This document shows, one piece after another, positions 24,938-32,828 of a DNA stretch of 44,618 bases. The stretch comes from an uncultured Candidatus Saccharibacteria bacterium. Its GTDB lineage: Bacteria > Patescibacteriota > Saccharimonadia > Saccharimonadales > Saccharimonadaceae. The notes beneath the pieces were generated by a model. It did not search any database. It was not told where the DNA came from and was given only the letters and a program-made list of their open reading frames with translations. A program made the translations under genes and the position numbers. The stretch's first letter is position 1. Every line of letters starts with the position of its first letter. The stretch is from positions 1 through 44,618 of the forward strand of contig CALISG010000025.1 in the NCBI GenBank assembly GCA_938042065.1. Reading direction: 5' to 3'.

Positions 24938-25912
24938 ATGTTTGACAAAGCTATTGACGCTATCAATAACGCGCAGAAAATTGTTGTAGTCCAAGCGGAA
25001 AATCCTGACGGTGATAGTATCGGCAGCAGCTTAGCCTTGGAAGAAATTCTAAGTGACCTCGGCAAAAATGTTCAGCTGCACTGTCCAGTTGATACCCCGA
25101 AATACTTACGTTACATTCACGGTTGGGATCGAATAACTAGCGATTTTGACACGAGTGCCGACTTAGCAATTATCGTTGATACTAATGCTGAACTATTAAT
25201 CAGTAAAAGTTTAAGTATGCCAGGTGTGCGTCATTTTCTTGAGACGCATCCCGTTATAGCGTTGGATCATCACACAACTGATTCGACGCTGACTTTTGAT
25301 GCTACTCATGTCAACCAGCCGGTAGTTGCAGCTGGCGAACTGATTTACAATCTAGCGCATACTGCTGGCTGGGTAATTAATCCGCAAGCTGCAGAAAATA
25401 TGCTGATTGCTATCATGAGTGATAGCCTAGGCTTAACGACACAAAATACCACAGCCGACTCGTTTCGTGTCGCTGGCGAATTAACTGCGCTCGGTGCTAG
25501 CAACTCAGCTATTGAGGAACGACGCCGCGAATTTATGAAAAAGTCGCCAGAGATTTTGGCATATAAAGGCCGCTTGATTGAACGTATCGAATATTTGCTC
25601 GATGGTAAATTAGCTATAATTCACATCCCGTGGGAAGAGATTCAAAAATATAGCGATCAGTATAATCCTAGCGTTCTAGTGCTCGACGAAATGCGCCTGG
25701 TTGAGGGGGTTGAAGTGGCTTGCGCTATCAAAACTTACCCTGACGGTAAATTAACCGGGAAATTACGCAGTAATATGCCAGTATCAGAGCAGATAGCTGG
25801 ATATTTCGGCGGCGGCGGACACGCTTATGCTGCAGGTTTTCGCGTATATGACGATTATGCAGTGATTGTGCGCGAACTAGTTGAGGCTGCAGATAAGTCT
25901 TTACGCGGGTAA
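24938..25912 (+). CDS. DHH/DHHA1 phosphoesterase (NrnA-like)
   Basis: A 324-residue DHH-superfamily protein resembling NrnA, which degrades nanoRNA and 3'-phosphoadenosine-5'-phosphate. Metal motifs seen are NPDGDSIGS (Asp24, Asp26), IIVDTN, ALDHHTTD and IMSDSLG; the C-terminal DHHA1 domain ends in GGGGHAYAAGF. The first metal-ligand His, expected four residues before Asp24, is Ala20 here (QAENPDGD). Activity may therefore be changed. Single gene closed by a strong terminator. Confidence 0.9.
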   Translation: MFDKAIDAINNAQKIVVVQAENPDGDSIGSSLALEEILSDLGKNVQLHCPVDTPKYLRYIHGWDRITSDFDTSADLAIIVDTNAELLISKSLSMPGVRHFLETHPVIALDHHTTDSTLTFDATHVNQPVVAAGELIYNLAHTAGWVINPQAAENMLIAIMSDSLGLTTQNTTADSFRVAGELTALGASNSAIEERRREFMKKSPEILAYKGRLIERIEYLLDGKLAIIHIPWEEIQKYSDQYNPSVLVLDEMRLVEGVEVACAIKTYPDGKLTGKLRSNMPVSEQIAGYFGGGGHAYAAGFRVYDDYAVIVRELVEAADKSLRG

Positions 25913-25928
25913 TTTGTCTGTTCTAAAT

Positions 25929-25961
25929 TAAAAAACCGCTAGCGTATGTAGCGGTTTTTCT
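25929..25961. terminator. Bidirectional intrinsic terminator
   Basis: AAAAACCGCT (25931-25940) pairs with AGCGGTTTTT (25950-25959) around a 9-nt loop. It serves the convergent DHH and LysM-CHAP genes. Confidence 0.88.
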
Positions 25962-25982
25962 AATTCTACTAGTTATAATTAT

Positions 25983-26858
25983 TTAGTAGATGAATTGTCC
26001 GAATGTACCTGGTCTTACTGTACGTTTGTTGTAATTGCCAGCGCGGTAATTCCAACCCATTTCTGAAACAGTATAGCTGCCATCGCTATTAACCGACTCG
26101 ACGTAAGCAACATGGCCGTTTGTCACCGCGACAGCTCCAGCGCGCGGCGCGCTGCCAGTTGATTTACCAGCAGCTTGAGCGCTGGAAATCCAACCATAAC
26201 CGGCATTGCCGTATACAGCGACGTCTGGGCGGCGGCTGTGAACGTAATCGGTGCACCACATGCCGTTGCCGACGTAGTAGCTTGACGAGTTAATCGGCTT
26301 TGAGCTATACGATCGCGTAGTAACTGTAGAAGTCCGAACTGATGGCGCCGCTGCGTTAGAGCTGGCGGCTGCTTGTTGCGCTGCAACGATAGCTGACGAG
26401 CGGTTTGGCAAGACCTCTTCTGCGCTAGGAATTCGCAACTTCTGCCCTATGTCAATAGTATTTGGGTTACCGAGCGACTCGTTGGCGTCGAAGATACGTG
26501 TCCAAGTTGTATTGTATTTTTCGGCAATTGACGCCAAACTATCGCCGGCGGCTACTATCGCGTAGGTTGGTTGTTCGATTGGTTTTGTCTCGTTAGATTT
26601 GTCCTTTGGTGCAGACGATGGTTTGGCTTTATCGTCATCAACTCCGCTGGTTTGCTTCTCGTCTGCTTTTGCTAGCAAAGCTTTCTTGTTTTGGGTAGCT
26701 AGCAGCGGTGTTTTCTTTGCAATCGTTAATTTATTTTTATTTTGCTGTGCGAGTAGTAGCGAGCGGCCCGTACTCGTTTCGGCATAGGCTGGGTGTGTTG
26801 CTATTAAGCATATTGCACCAGCGGCACCGAGTGTCGTCAAGACCCCGTATAAACGCAT
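25983..26858 (-). CDS. Secreted LysM-CHAP cell-wall protein
   Basis: A 291-residue exported peptidoglycan-binding protein. Residues 1-26 are a signal peptide ending AYA, followed by a low-complexity Lys/Ala/Gln linker, one LysM domain (about 99-145, GDSLASIAEKYNTTWTRIFDAN) and a CHAP amidase/endopeptidase domain (about 195-291) with Cys202 in MWCTDYV and His249 in NGHVAYVE. The layout matches wall hydrolases of the SagA/CwlT-like kind; in a Saccharibacterium it could act on its own wall or on the host. An AAGGAG site precedes the ATG, and a roughly 110-nt structured leader lies upstream. Confidence 0.92.
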   Translation of the reverse strand: MRLYGVLTTLGAAGAICLIATHPAYAETSTGRSLLLAQQNKNKLTIAKKTPLLATQNKKALLAKADEKQTSGVDDDKAKPSSAPKDKSNETKPIEQPTYAIVAAGDSLASIAEKYNTTWTRIFDANESLGNPNTIDIGQKLRIPSAEEVLPNRSSAIVAAQQAAASSNAAAPSVRTSTVTTRSYSSKPINSSSYYVGNGMWCTDYVHSRRPDVAVYGNAGYGWISSAQAAGKSTGSAPRAGAVAVTNGHVAYVESVNSDGSYTVSEMGWNYRAGNYNKRTVRPGTFGQFIY

Positions 26859-26960
26859 AATTATCTCCTTGGTTAAATACCCCCACGGATAGGCTAAACT
26901 TCAAATACTCGTGGATTTATGTCCTGGCTTATTATTGTTTTAATCGTAATTTTCACAGGA
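26859..26960 (-). promoter_or_regulatory. Structured 5' leader of the LysM-CHAP gene
   Basis: On the minus strand two stems can form between promoter and gene: ATGTCCTG (at about 26956-26963) with CAGGACAT (about 26918-26925), and CCACG with CGTGG nearer the gene, close to the AAGGAG site. This is one of the few long leaders in the window. It does not match a riboswitch I can name. Confidence 0.5.
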
Positions 26961-26963
26961 CAT
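26940..26963 (-). CDS. Possible 7-codon leader peptide
   Basis: On the minus strand the first ATG lies 7 nt after the -10 box, the standard leaderless spacing here, and opens a frame reading Met-Ser-Cys-Glu-Asn-Tyr-Asp-stop. The ATG forms part of the first leader stem, so its translation would disturb that stem. Evidence is positional only. Confidence 0.3.
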   Translation of the reverse strand: MSCENYD

Positions 26964-26970
26964 GAGACCA

Positions 26971-26999
26971 ATCATAGCAAAACGTAGTATTTTGGTCAA
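26971..26999 (-). promoter_or_regulatory. Consensus promoter of the LysM-CHAP gene
   Basis: TTGACC (26994-26999), 17-nt spacer and TATGAT (26971-26976) on the minus strand, close to the sigma-70 consensus. Confidence 0.75.
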
Positions 27000-27042
27000 T
27001 AATTTTATAGTGGTAATGCTACATTACCTCTGGAAAATTAGG

Positions 27043-27107
27043 TGGACTTTCTAGTTATTTTTTGGTATAATCGTAGACGTTTTATTAAATCAATGTTGGG
27101 AGACGTC
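27043..27107 (+). promoter_or_regulatory. Promoter and hairpin leader of rplA
   Basis: TGGACT, 17-nt spacer and TATAAT (27066-27071) start a leader of about 65 nt. GACGT (27076-27080) can pair with ACGTC (27103-27107), followed by an AGAAAGGA ribosome site. L1 usually represses its own mRNA through a leader structure, so this may be its operator; that is inference. Confidence 0.5.
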
Positions 27108-27142
27108 AAGTCGCTTGTACCACAGAAAGGATTAAATATCTG

Positions 27143-28114
27143 ATGGCTAAAAAAGCCGAACTATTAGAAAAAGCTGCCGAGCTCAAGCTTGACGTCAGCG
27201 AAAAAAATACTATAGCCGAGATTGAAACGGCAATTGCTGCCGCCGAAAAGCACTCAGTCCGCGAAGCGACAGTTGCCAAAGCTGGTAAGCGCAGCGCCAA
27301 AGCTATCGAAGAAGCCGAAGCTAAAGCTGAAAAAGAAGCTCGCAAAGAAGCTGGCGACACTACACCGCAGGGCGACGCTGAAGCGGCTGTCAAAAAAGGC
27401 CCAGCACCAAAAGTTCGTCCGTTGATTGAACGCCGCGGCAAAGCTTACCGCCAGGCTGCCGAAAAAGTTGAAAAAGACAAGGCCTACACGCTCGCCGATG
27501 CCATCAAACTTGCTACCGAAACCAATCCGAGCAAATTTGACGCTAGTGTTGAAGTTCACGTTCGTCTAGGCGTCGATCCGCGTCAAGCCGACCAAAATAT
27601 TCGTTCGACCGTAGTTCTACCTCATGGTACTGGCAAGACTGTTCGGGTAGCCGTTTTCGCAGCTGACACTGATGCTGACAAAGCCAAAAAAGCTGGTGCT
27701 GATATTGCTGGCGATGAAGCCGTTGTCAAACTTCTTGACAAGGGCACGCTTGATTTTGACGTCTTAATCGCTACGCCGGCCTACATGCCAAAACTCGGTA
27801 AGTACGCTCGTTTGCTCGGCCCGAAAGGCTTGATGCCGAACCCGAAGAGCGGTACTGTCTCGACCGACGTCGCCAAAGCTACCGAAGAAGCCAAAGCTGG
27901 CAAGGTAGAATATCGTGTCGACAAGCAGGCTGCTATCCATTTAAGTGTTGGTAAAGTTAGCTTCGGTGCTGAAAAATTGCTTGAAAACGCCAATACCTTC
28001 TTTGCTAGCTTGCAGGCGCAGAAGCCATCCTCTATTAAGGGTGTTTACATTAAATCGGTTGCCGTCGCTACTACTATGGGCCCCGGTATCAAAGTTGATT
28101 ATCAAGCAAAATAA
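27143..28114 (+). CDS. rplA: Large-subunit ribosomal protein L1 with N-terminal extension
   Basis: A 323-residue L1; the family core is about 230. Residues about 97-323 are the normal L1 stalk protein (YTLADAIKLA, LPHGTGKTVRVAVFA, GPKGLMPNPKSGTVS). The first 96 residues are extra: LLEKAAELKLDVSEKNTIAEIETAI resembles a SAP/Rho-N-like helix-loop-helix nucleic-acid module, followed by an Ala/Glu/Lys-rich helical linker. rplK, usually adjacent, is absent. The gene is closed by a terminator. Confidence 0.95.
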   Translation: MAKKAELLEKAAELKLDVSEKNTIAEIETAIAAAEKHSVREATVAKAGKRSAKAIEEAEAKAEKEARKEAGDTTPQGDAEAAVKKGPAPKVRPLIERRGKAYRQAAEKVEKDKAYTLADAIKLATETNPSKFDASVEVHVRLGVDPRQADQNIRSTVVLPHGTGKTVRVAVFAADTDADKAKKAGADIAGDEAVVKLLDKGTLDFDVLIATPAYMPKLGKYARLLGPKGLMPNPKSGTVSTDVAKATEEAKAGKVEYRVDKQAAIHLSVGKVSFGAEKLLENANTFFASLQAQKPSSIKGVYIKSVAVATTMGPGIKVDYQAK

Positions 28115-28128
28115 ACTCATATAATTTC

Positions 28129-28160
28129 AGAGCGAGACCTAGCATCTCGCTCTATTTTTA
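28129..28160 (+). terminator. Intrinsic terminator after rplA
   Basis: AGAGCGAGA (28129-28137) pairs perfectly with TCTCGCTCT (28145-28153) around 7 nt, followed by ATTTTTA. A TATAAT at 28120-28125 just before it could be the promoter of thyA. Confidence 0.82.
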
Positions 28161-28174
28161 GAAGGAGGGGAGGA

Positions 28175-28993
28175 ATGAGACAATATCTTGATTTACTTGA
28201 CCGTATTCTAGCAGAAGGCGTCGAAAAGAGCGACCGGACAGGTACTGGTACGCTCAGCATCTTCGGACATATGATGCGTTTTGATTTGCGCGAAGGCTTT
28301 CCACTACTTACTACCAAAAAACTCTTTACCAAAGGTATCTTCGGCGAGTTAATTTGGTTTTTACGCGGCGATACCAACGTGCACTGGCTGCAAGAACGCG
28401 GAATTCATATCTGGGACGAGTGGGCTAACGAGAATGGTGATCTTGGTCCGGTTTACGGTGCGCAGTGGCGGGCATGGTCAGCGCCTAATGGTGAACATAT
28501 TGACCAGATTGCTAACGTCATTAACCAGCTGCGCGTCAACCCAGACTCGCGGCGGCTAATCGTTACCGCTTGGAATCCTGCCGAAGTAAACAACATGGCT
28601 TTGCCGCCATGCCATATGTTATTTCAATTCTATACCACACCCGCTGATTCCAATGACTCTGACCAGCGGCGCTGGTTATCGTGCCGGCTTGACCAGCGAT
28701 CATGCGATACATTTCTGGGCGTCCCATTCAATATTGCTAGCTATGCATTATTGACTATGATAATTGCACAGCAGGTTGATATGCGGCCGCGTGAATTTAT
28801 TTGGATGGGCGGTGATGTCCATTTGTACCTGAACCATATTGAGCAAGCAAAACTTCAGTTGACACGCCAACCGCGTCCGTTACCAACTCTCGACATCACA
28901 CCAAAACCATCAATCGATGATTATGATCTTGATGATTTCAAGTTAAAAAACTACGATCCATGGCCGGCCATCAAAGCGCCAATTTCAGTCTAA
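28175..28993 (+). CDS. thyA: Thymidylate synthase (ThyA type)
   Basis: A 272-residue enzyme methylating dUMP to dTMP with methylene-tetrahydrofolate. Seen are the N-terminal DRTGTGTLSIFG, LIWFLRGDTN, the catalytic Cys in LPPCHMLFQF, QRSCDTFLGVPFNIASYA and the C-terminal IKAPISV. A strong AGGAGGGGAGG ribosome site precedes the ATG. It consumes folate as an oxidised product, which the convergently placed dihydrofolate reductase next door would recycle. Confidence 0.97.
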   Translation: MRQYLDLLDRILAEGVEKSDRTGTGTLSIFGHMMRFDLREGFPLLTTKKLFTKGIFGELIWFLRGDTNVHWLQERGIHIWDEWANENGDLGPVYGAQWRAWSAPNGEHIDQIANVINQLRVNPDSRRLIVTAWNPAEVNNMALPPCHMLFQFYTTPADSNDSDQRRWLSCRLDQRSCDTFLGVPFNIASYALLTMIIAQQVDMRPREFIWMGGDVHLYLNHIEQAKLQLTRQPRPLPTLDITPKPSIDDYDLDDFKLKNYDPWPAIKAPISV

Positions 28994-29012
28994 ATGTTGT
29001 TGCATGGCAAGA

Positions 29013-29510
29013 CTACTTTTCATATATCGCAAATATATAAGGATAAGTGTTAGCGTCATCAGCAGCATGTGATTCTTCTGATGTTTTACGCCAAGTATCG
29101 TCAAGCTCGGGGAAAAATGTATCCGCTGGAAGTTCTGCGTCGACTTCTGTAGCGTATATTCTACTTACCACATTTGATTTGAGTGCGGCCGCGTAAACGG
29201 TTGCTCCGCCAATGATGTATATGTTATCTGTAATTGCCATTCGCAGAGCGCTTTCTAGCGAGCTAGCTGTTGCGACGCCGTCTAGCTTAGTATGAGTTAA
29301 TACGATATTTTGGCGATTTGGCAGCGGACGGCCGATAGATTCATAAGTTTTACGGCCCATAATTACTGTACCGCCAGTGGTTAATTGGCGAAAATGCTGC
29401 AAATCTGCTGGCAAACTGCGCCCCCACGGCAGTTTGTTGTCAATGCCAATACCGCGCCGGCGATCGTAGGCGACTACTATGCTGCACTGCTTTTTCTGAT
29501 TGCGTCCCAT
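29013..29510 (-). CDS. folA: Dihydrofolate reductase
   Basis: A 165-residue DHFR reducing dihydrofolate to tetrahydrofolate with NADPH. Motifs: VAYDRRRGIGIDNKLPWG (with the Met20-loop region), VIMGRKTYESIGRPLPNRQNIVL, IIGGATVYAAAL. The long upstream frame (44 more codons) is rejected: a TATGAT box at 29518-29523 lies 7 nt before the ATG at 29510 (MGRNQKK), and the core DHFR fold starts 8 residues later. Faces thyA. Confidence 0.93.
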   Translation of the reverse strand: MGRNQKKQCSIVVAYDRRRGIGIDNKLPWGRSLPADLQHFRQLTTGGTVIMGRKTYESIGRPLPNRQNIVLTHTKLDGVATASSLESALRMAITDNIYIIGGATVYAAALKSNVVSRIYATEVDAELPADTFFPELDDTWRKTSEESHAADDANTYPYIFAIYEK

Positions 29511-29517
29511 CAACTTA

Positions 29518-29564
29518 ATCATATCACAGGCTAGTTGTGTAAGCGGTAGCGGTGAATGTATAAT
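29518..29564. promoter_or_regulatory. Divergent leaderless promoters for folA and dcd
   Basis: Minus-strand TATGAT at 29518-29523 serves folA (7-nt gap) and plus-strand TATAAT at 29559-29564 serves the deaminase gene (8-nt gap). Confidence 0.6.
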
Positions 29565-29572
29565 GAAAAGGC

Positions 29573-30331
29573 ATGAAAACAGATTCGACCGAATTATCAT
29601 CGCCAACCGGCATTTATAGCGATAGAGAAATCGCAGCAGCACTAGCAGGCGGTCATATCGTTTGCGACCCGGCGCCAGCGCGTATCAATGGTAGCAGTGT
29701 TGATGTAACGCTTGGCTATTATTTTTATAGAGCTGGCGGTCAGGGGAAGGAAAGGTTATTTAATCCATTCGACGAAACTGACGTTCGGCGCTACTTTGGT
29801 GAATACAAAATTGCTAAACCGTGGCGCGAAGTTCGCTGTCGAATTACTGATCAAGGTGTCGCTGGCATTGATAGCATCAAAGGCATTAATGACAATCATC
29901 CGGTCATCGTCTTGCGGCCAAACGAGCGAATTCTAGCGCATACTCATGAATTTATTGGCATTCTGCCGCCAGGTACTACTAGTATGCAAGCCCGTAGTAC
30001 TACTGGACGTATCGGCATCTCGGCTTGCTACTGCGCTGGTTGGGGTGATCCAGGTTATATTAACCGCTGGACTATGGAGGTTCATAATCTCAACGAAAAT
30101 GAGTACATCGTGCTGCCAGTCGGCTACCGTATAGCGCAGATTGTTTTTAGTGCTACCGGACCAGTGGCTACCGAATATGCCAAGGCCTCTGGTAATTATC
30201 AAGCTAATATTAGCGCTGATCTTGCCGCTGTTAAAGCTGCTTGGCGGCCGTGGATGTTATTGCCGCGAGCTTATGCTTCGCCGGTAGAATTGCCGCAACC
30301 TGTCGCTGGCCTTAGCGAAGGATTATTGTAA
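29573..30331 (+). CDS. dcd: dCTP deaminase/dUTPase-family protein
   Basis: A 252-residue member of the dCTP deaminase-dUTPase family. Seen are the N-terminal YSDREIAAALAGGHIVCDP, GSSVDVTLG, and the active-site region PGTTSMQARSTTGRIGISACYCAGWGDPGYINRWTME in which Arg, Ser and Glu positions are kept. Members make dUTP from dCTP, hydrolyse dUTP, or both; this cannot be decided here. Product dUMP would feed ThyA. It is longer than E. coli Dcd (193), with about 50 extra C-terminal residues. Followed by tmk after 17 nt. Confidence 0.88.
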   Translation: MKTDSTELSSPTGIYSDREIAAALAGGHIVCDPAPARINGSSVDVTLGYYFYRAGGQGKERLFNPFDETDVRRYFGEYKIAKPWREVRCRITDQGVAGIDSIKGINDNHPVIVLRPNERILAHTHEFIGILPPGTTSMQARSTTGRIGISACYCAGWGDPGYINRWTMEVHNLNENEYIVLPVGYRIAQIVFSATGPVATEYAKASGNYQANISADLAAVKAAWRPWMLLPRAYASPVELPQPVAGLSEGLL

Positions 30332-30348
30332 AGGCTGGAGATTATGTA

Positions 30349-31011
30349 ATGAGCGGTACTTATATCGTCATTGAAGGTAACGACGGTACAGGCAAGTCAA
30401 CCCAAGCTGAATTGCTCGCCGATTGTTACCGCCAGCAAGGCCGAGAAGTGGTAATCGTAGAGGAGCCTGGCAGCGAAGACCCAGACAAAACCACGCCCAT
30501 TGCTAGCTACTTGCGCTCGCTAATCAAGAACGGCACTCTAGCCCGTGATCCCGAGATCAACTTAGCGCTATTTAGCGCTGCTCGCCGCGAACTATGGCAA
30601 CAAAAAATTGCACCAGCGCTAAATCGCGGCGCCATTGTCATTTCGGCGCGTAACTATATTTCAACTTTAGCCTATCAAGGTTATGGCGAGGGAGTTAATA
30701 CGGATCATATTATGGCAACTACTAAACTTTTTACAGACGAACGTTACATGAAGCCGGATTTCATTATTATTTTGACCCTTGACAACGAGAGCGAGCGTAA
30801 AAAACGGATTGCTAAGCGCAGCCAAAGTATAGACACTTCAGATACTTTCGAGTCGCGCAGCAGTAATTTTCAAAAACGTGTTGATGCCGCTTATCGTACA
30901 ATTGCTAGCAAATTGCCCTCGTCTCATGTTATAGAATGTTACAGCAATGGTCATTACAAGACAGCCGAGCAAATAAACGTTGAAATTCAATCAATTGTTC
31001 AGCAGTTATAA
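30349..31011 (+). CDS. tmk: Thymidylate kinase
   Basis: A 220-residue P-loop kinase turning dTMP into dTDP. The P-loop is EGNDGTGKSTQAELL and the following VVIVEEPGSED holds the DRE/EPG-type substrate motif. ISARNYISTLAYQGYG is the DRY-like region, where Asp is replaced by Ala-Arg. The lid region is KKRIAKRSQ. A GGCTGGAG ribosome site lies 8 nt before the ATG; likely co-transcribed with dcd. The stop overlaps the convergent RSH-like gene by 6 nt. Confidence 0.93.
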   Translation: MSGTYIVIEGNDGTGKSTQAELLADCYRQQGREVVIVEEPGSEDPDKTTPIASYLRSLIKNGTLARDPEINLALFSAARRELWQQKIAPALNRGAIVISARNYISTLAYQGYGEGVNTDHIMATTKLFTDERYMKPDFIIILTLDNESERKKRIAKRSQSIDTSDTFESRSSNFQKRVDAAYRTIASKLPSSHVIECYSNGHYKTAEQINVEIQSIVQQL

Positions 31012-32745
31012 TTCAATTATAGCCAGCTCTTTCAAAAGATGCTCAAGCTCGTGGAATAGTTTCTCGCCGCCTTCGTCTGACTGGCCGTTGGTTTCATAGC
31101 TATCAGGGTTCAAGCGGCTCATGCGATCATGGATATCGTTGAGGACTCCTACGAATAGCTTGCGCATTTTACGAGCTTCTTCGTCCAGTTCTTTCTTTTT
31201 AGGATCGTCATCGGGCAGCTCGTAGTAGCCTTCTTTCTTAAGTTTAGTATCAATATATTTGTAAGCTATATGCGCGATGTCGCCAGTTCGCGATCGTTGG
31301 CGCTCATTTTTGGTTAAAAACTGAAACTCGATAGGAATATTGATTATTTCGCCAGGTTTATACGGATGTTCTTGTCTTGCGATAAACGTTACTTTTGAAA
31401 CTTCCATCTTCTTATATCCTTTTTTTTCGATGTCCGCTTCAGTTTGTTCTTTTATTTGAATTTGCGATTTGTCTATACCAGCTTCAGCTAAAGTCTGAGT
31501 TATAATCTCGACGTAATCGCTAGCGCCCTGGATGTAGATGGCGGATTTTTTACTAGGTGCTTTTTGCAATTCAATATTTGGCGTGTTGGAAAGGATTTTC
31601 ACCATTTCAGCAAAATTTTTCGCCGACGATTGCTTATCGGGCGAGATATCCATCATGGCAAATGGGTCCATAGGCATATCGCCGTTGCTGCGATTTAATT
31701 TATCAGCAAGCGAGCCGATAGTCTTCAAGCGGTAGTTGCCAGAAATCAGACAGCCGTTCGGTAGTTGAGCTGCGAATTCGCCAACTTCAGCAGGACATTC
31801 TCCGCTATAATCAGGACCCACTACGAGCGAGACGTCGTATTCGTCTCCGAAAATATTCTCCAGTATGCGCCTGACTCCGACTGTTTTTATGTTGAATAGC
31901 ATGTCTCTTGCTTGTTTTATTGAATCGAACTTATTTAACTTTTCGAGGCGGATACGTTTTGCTAGGCCTAGTAGTTTCGAGCCTAAAGCTTCTAATCCTA
32001 GTACTTCGCATAGCGGAGCATAGAACGATTCTGCTTCTAAAACATCTTGCAACAGCGCGGACTCTCGGTTGGATACCGGATGTTCTAGGTTATCAATTAA
32101 TTCGCAAGCTTTAATAATCACAGATTCGATATTTACAGTCTGCAAGAAGTCTTTCATGTATTCCGGATCGATGCGAGCCTCCGATATAGCCCAAGCTTCT
32201 CTTGGAACGACACCCTCGTACCTGTCGGAAATGACGCTGGCTATATCTTTGCGACTATTATTCTCATCTGGCAAGCTTGCGGCGGCTTCGTCGGCTAATG
32301 TTTTTCGATGTCTGCCAGCTGCTACCTCAATCTCGTCGAAGTCTGACAAGATATCCCGAATATAGCGTGCTTTATCATGGGGGATTCTGGGGTCGGTAAA
32401 GTATCTTAATAGTGCTAGTCCGGCAGCGTCGCGCGATTCTTGGCTATATTTTCCGTCTGGGTTGCGGAATCGGGATACGATATCATGCAGCATAATTGCA
32501 TCGCGTGTATCAGGCATAAGATCGCCGGCAAAAGCCTTAACTAACCCATAAACTCTATGAGCATGCTCAATCAGATCAGGACGCTCCCGCGAGGCTGCTC
32601 TTAGATAATCAATAGCCAGACTGTCAACTAGGTCGTTTGAATTATACTTCTCTGGATATTGTTGACTGGAAAAACCCTGCTTGTCAGCAGGGTTAAGCGT
32701 ATTACATTTCCTTGTACAAACACCAGGGCTTGTCTTCGTTCTCAC
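31006..32745 (-). CDS. Divergent RelA/SpoT homologue (HD plus synthetase-like domain)
   Basis: A 579-residue protein I read as a divergent long RSH enzyme of (p)ppGpp metabolism. N-terminal HD-like domain: IEHAHRVY (His61, His63), LHDIV (His87-Asp88), ACELIDNLEH (Asp218), then ESFYAPLCEVLGLEALGSKL as after the RSH HD domain. Synthetase-like part: NYRLKTIGSLADKL (337-350), DPFAMMDI (360-367), KKGYKKMEVS (441-450), PIEFQFLT (471-478, equal to EIQIRT), AHIAYKY (491-497). The ED pair needed for hydrolysis (HDxxED) is Ser91-Arg92. No TGS or ACT domain. GTG start supported by a consensus promoter. Confidence 0.8.
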   Translation of the reverse strand: MRTKTSPGVCTRKCNTLNPADKQGFSSQQYPEKYNSNDLVDSLAIDYLRAASRERPDLIEHAHRVYGLVKAFAGDLMPDTRDAIMLHDIVSRFRNPDGKYSQESRDAAGLALLRYFTDPRIPHDKARYIRDILSDFDEIEVAAGRHRKTLADEAAASLPDENNSRKDIASVISDRYEGVVPREAWAISEARIDPEYMKDFLQTVNIESVIIKACELIDNLEHPVSNRESALLQDVLEAESFYAPLCEVLGLEALGSKLLGLAKRIRLEKLNKFDSIKQARDMLFNIKTVGVRRILENIFGDEYDVSLVVGPDYSGECPAEVGEFAAQLPNGCLISGNYRLKTIGSLADKLNRSNGDMPMDPFAMMDISPDKQSSAKNFAEMVKILSNTPNIELQKAPSKKSAIYIQGASDYVEIITQTLAEAGIDKSQIQIKEQTEADIEKKGYKKMEVSKVTFIARQEHPYKPGEIINIPIEFQFLTKNERQRSRTGDIAHIAYKYIDTKLKKEGYYELPDDDPKKKELDEEARKMRKLFVGVLNDIHDRMSRLNPDSYETNGQSDEGGEKLFHELEHLLKELAIIEL

Positions 32746-32753
32746 GAATTTCT

Positions 32754-32782
32754 ATTGTACCAGAAACGCCTAAATATGTCAA
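32754..32782 (-). promoter_or_regulatory. Consensus promoter of the RSH-like gene
   Basis: TTGACA (32777-32782), 17-nt spacer and TACAAT (32754-32759) on the minus strand, then 8 nt to the GTG start. This is the best -35/-10 pair in the window with a perfect -35. Confidence 0.8.
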
Positions 32783-32792
32783 GCATTTGCTC

Positions 32793-32821
32793 TTGTGTAA
32801 TGCAGCAAAATTTGCTATAAT
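32793..32821 (+). promoter_or_regulatory. Promoter of rplJ-rplL
   Basis: TTGTGT (32793-32798), 17-nt spacer and TATAAT (32816-32821). It overlaps nothing coding and is divergent from the RSH-like gene's promoter. Confidence 0.7.
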
Positions 32822-32828
32822 AGATACT

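Noticed and set aside
26859..26963. c-di-AMP (ydaO-type) riboswitch before the wall-hydrolase gene
   Set aside because: Such genes are common targets of that riboswitch, but the leader is short and lacks its conserved core sequences.
29511..29642. 44-residue N-terminal extension of DHFR
   Set aside because: It overlaps the divergent dcd promoter and coding start; the DHFR core begins at the start after TATGAT.
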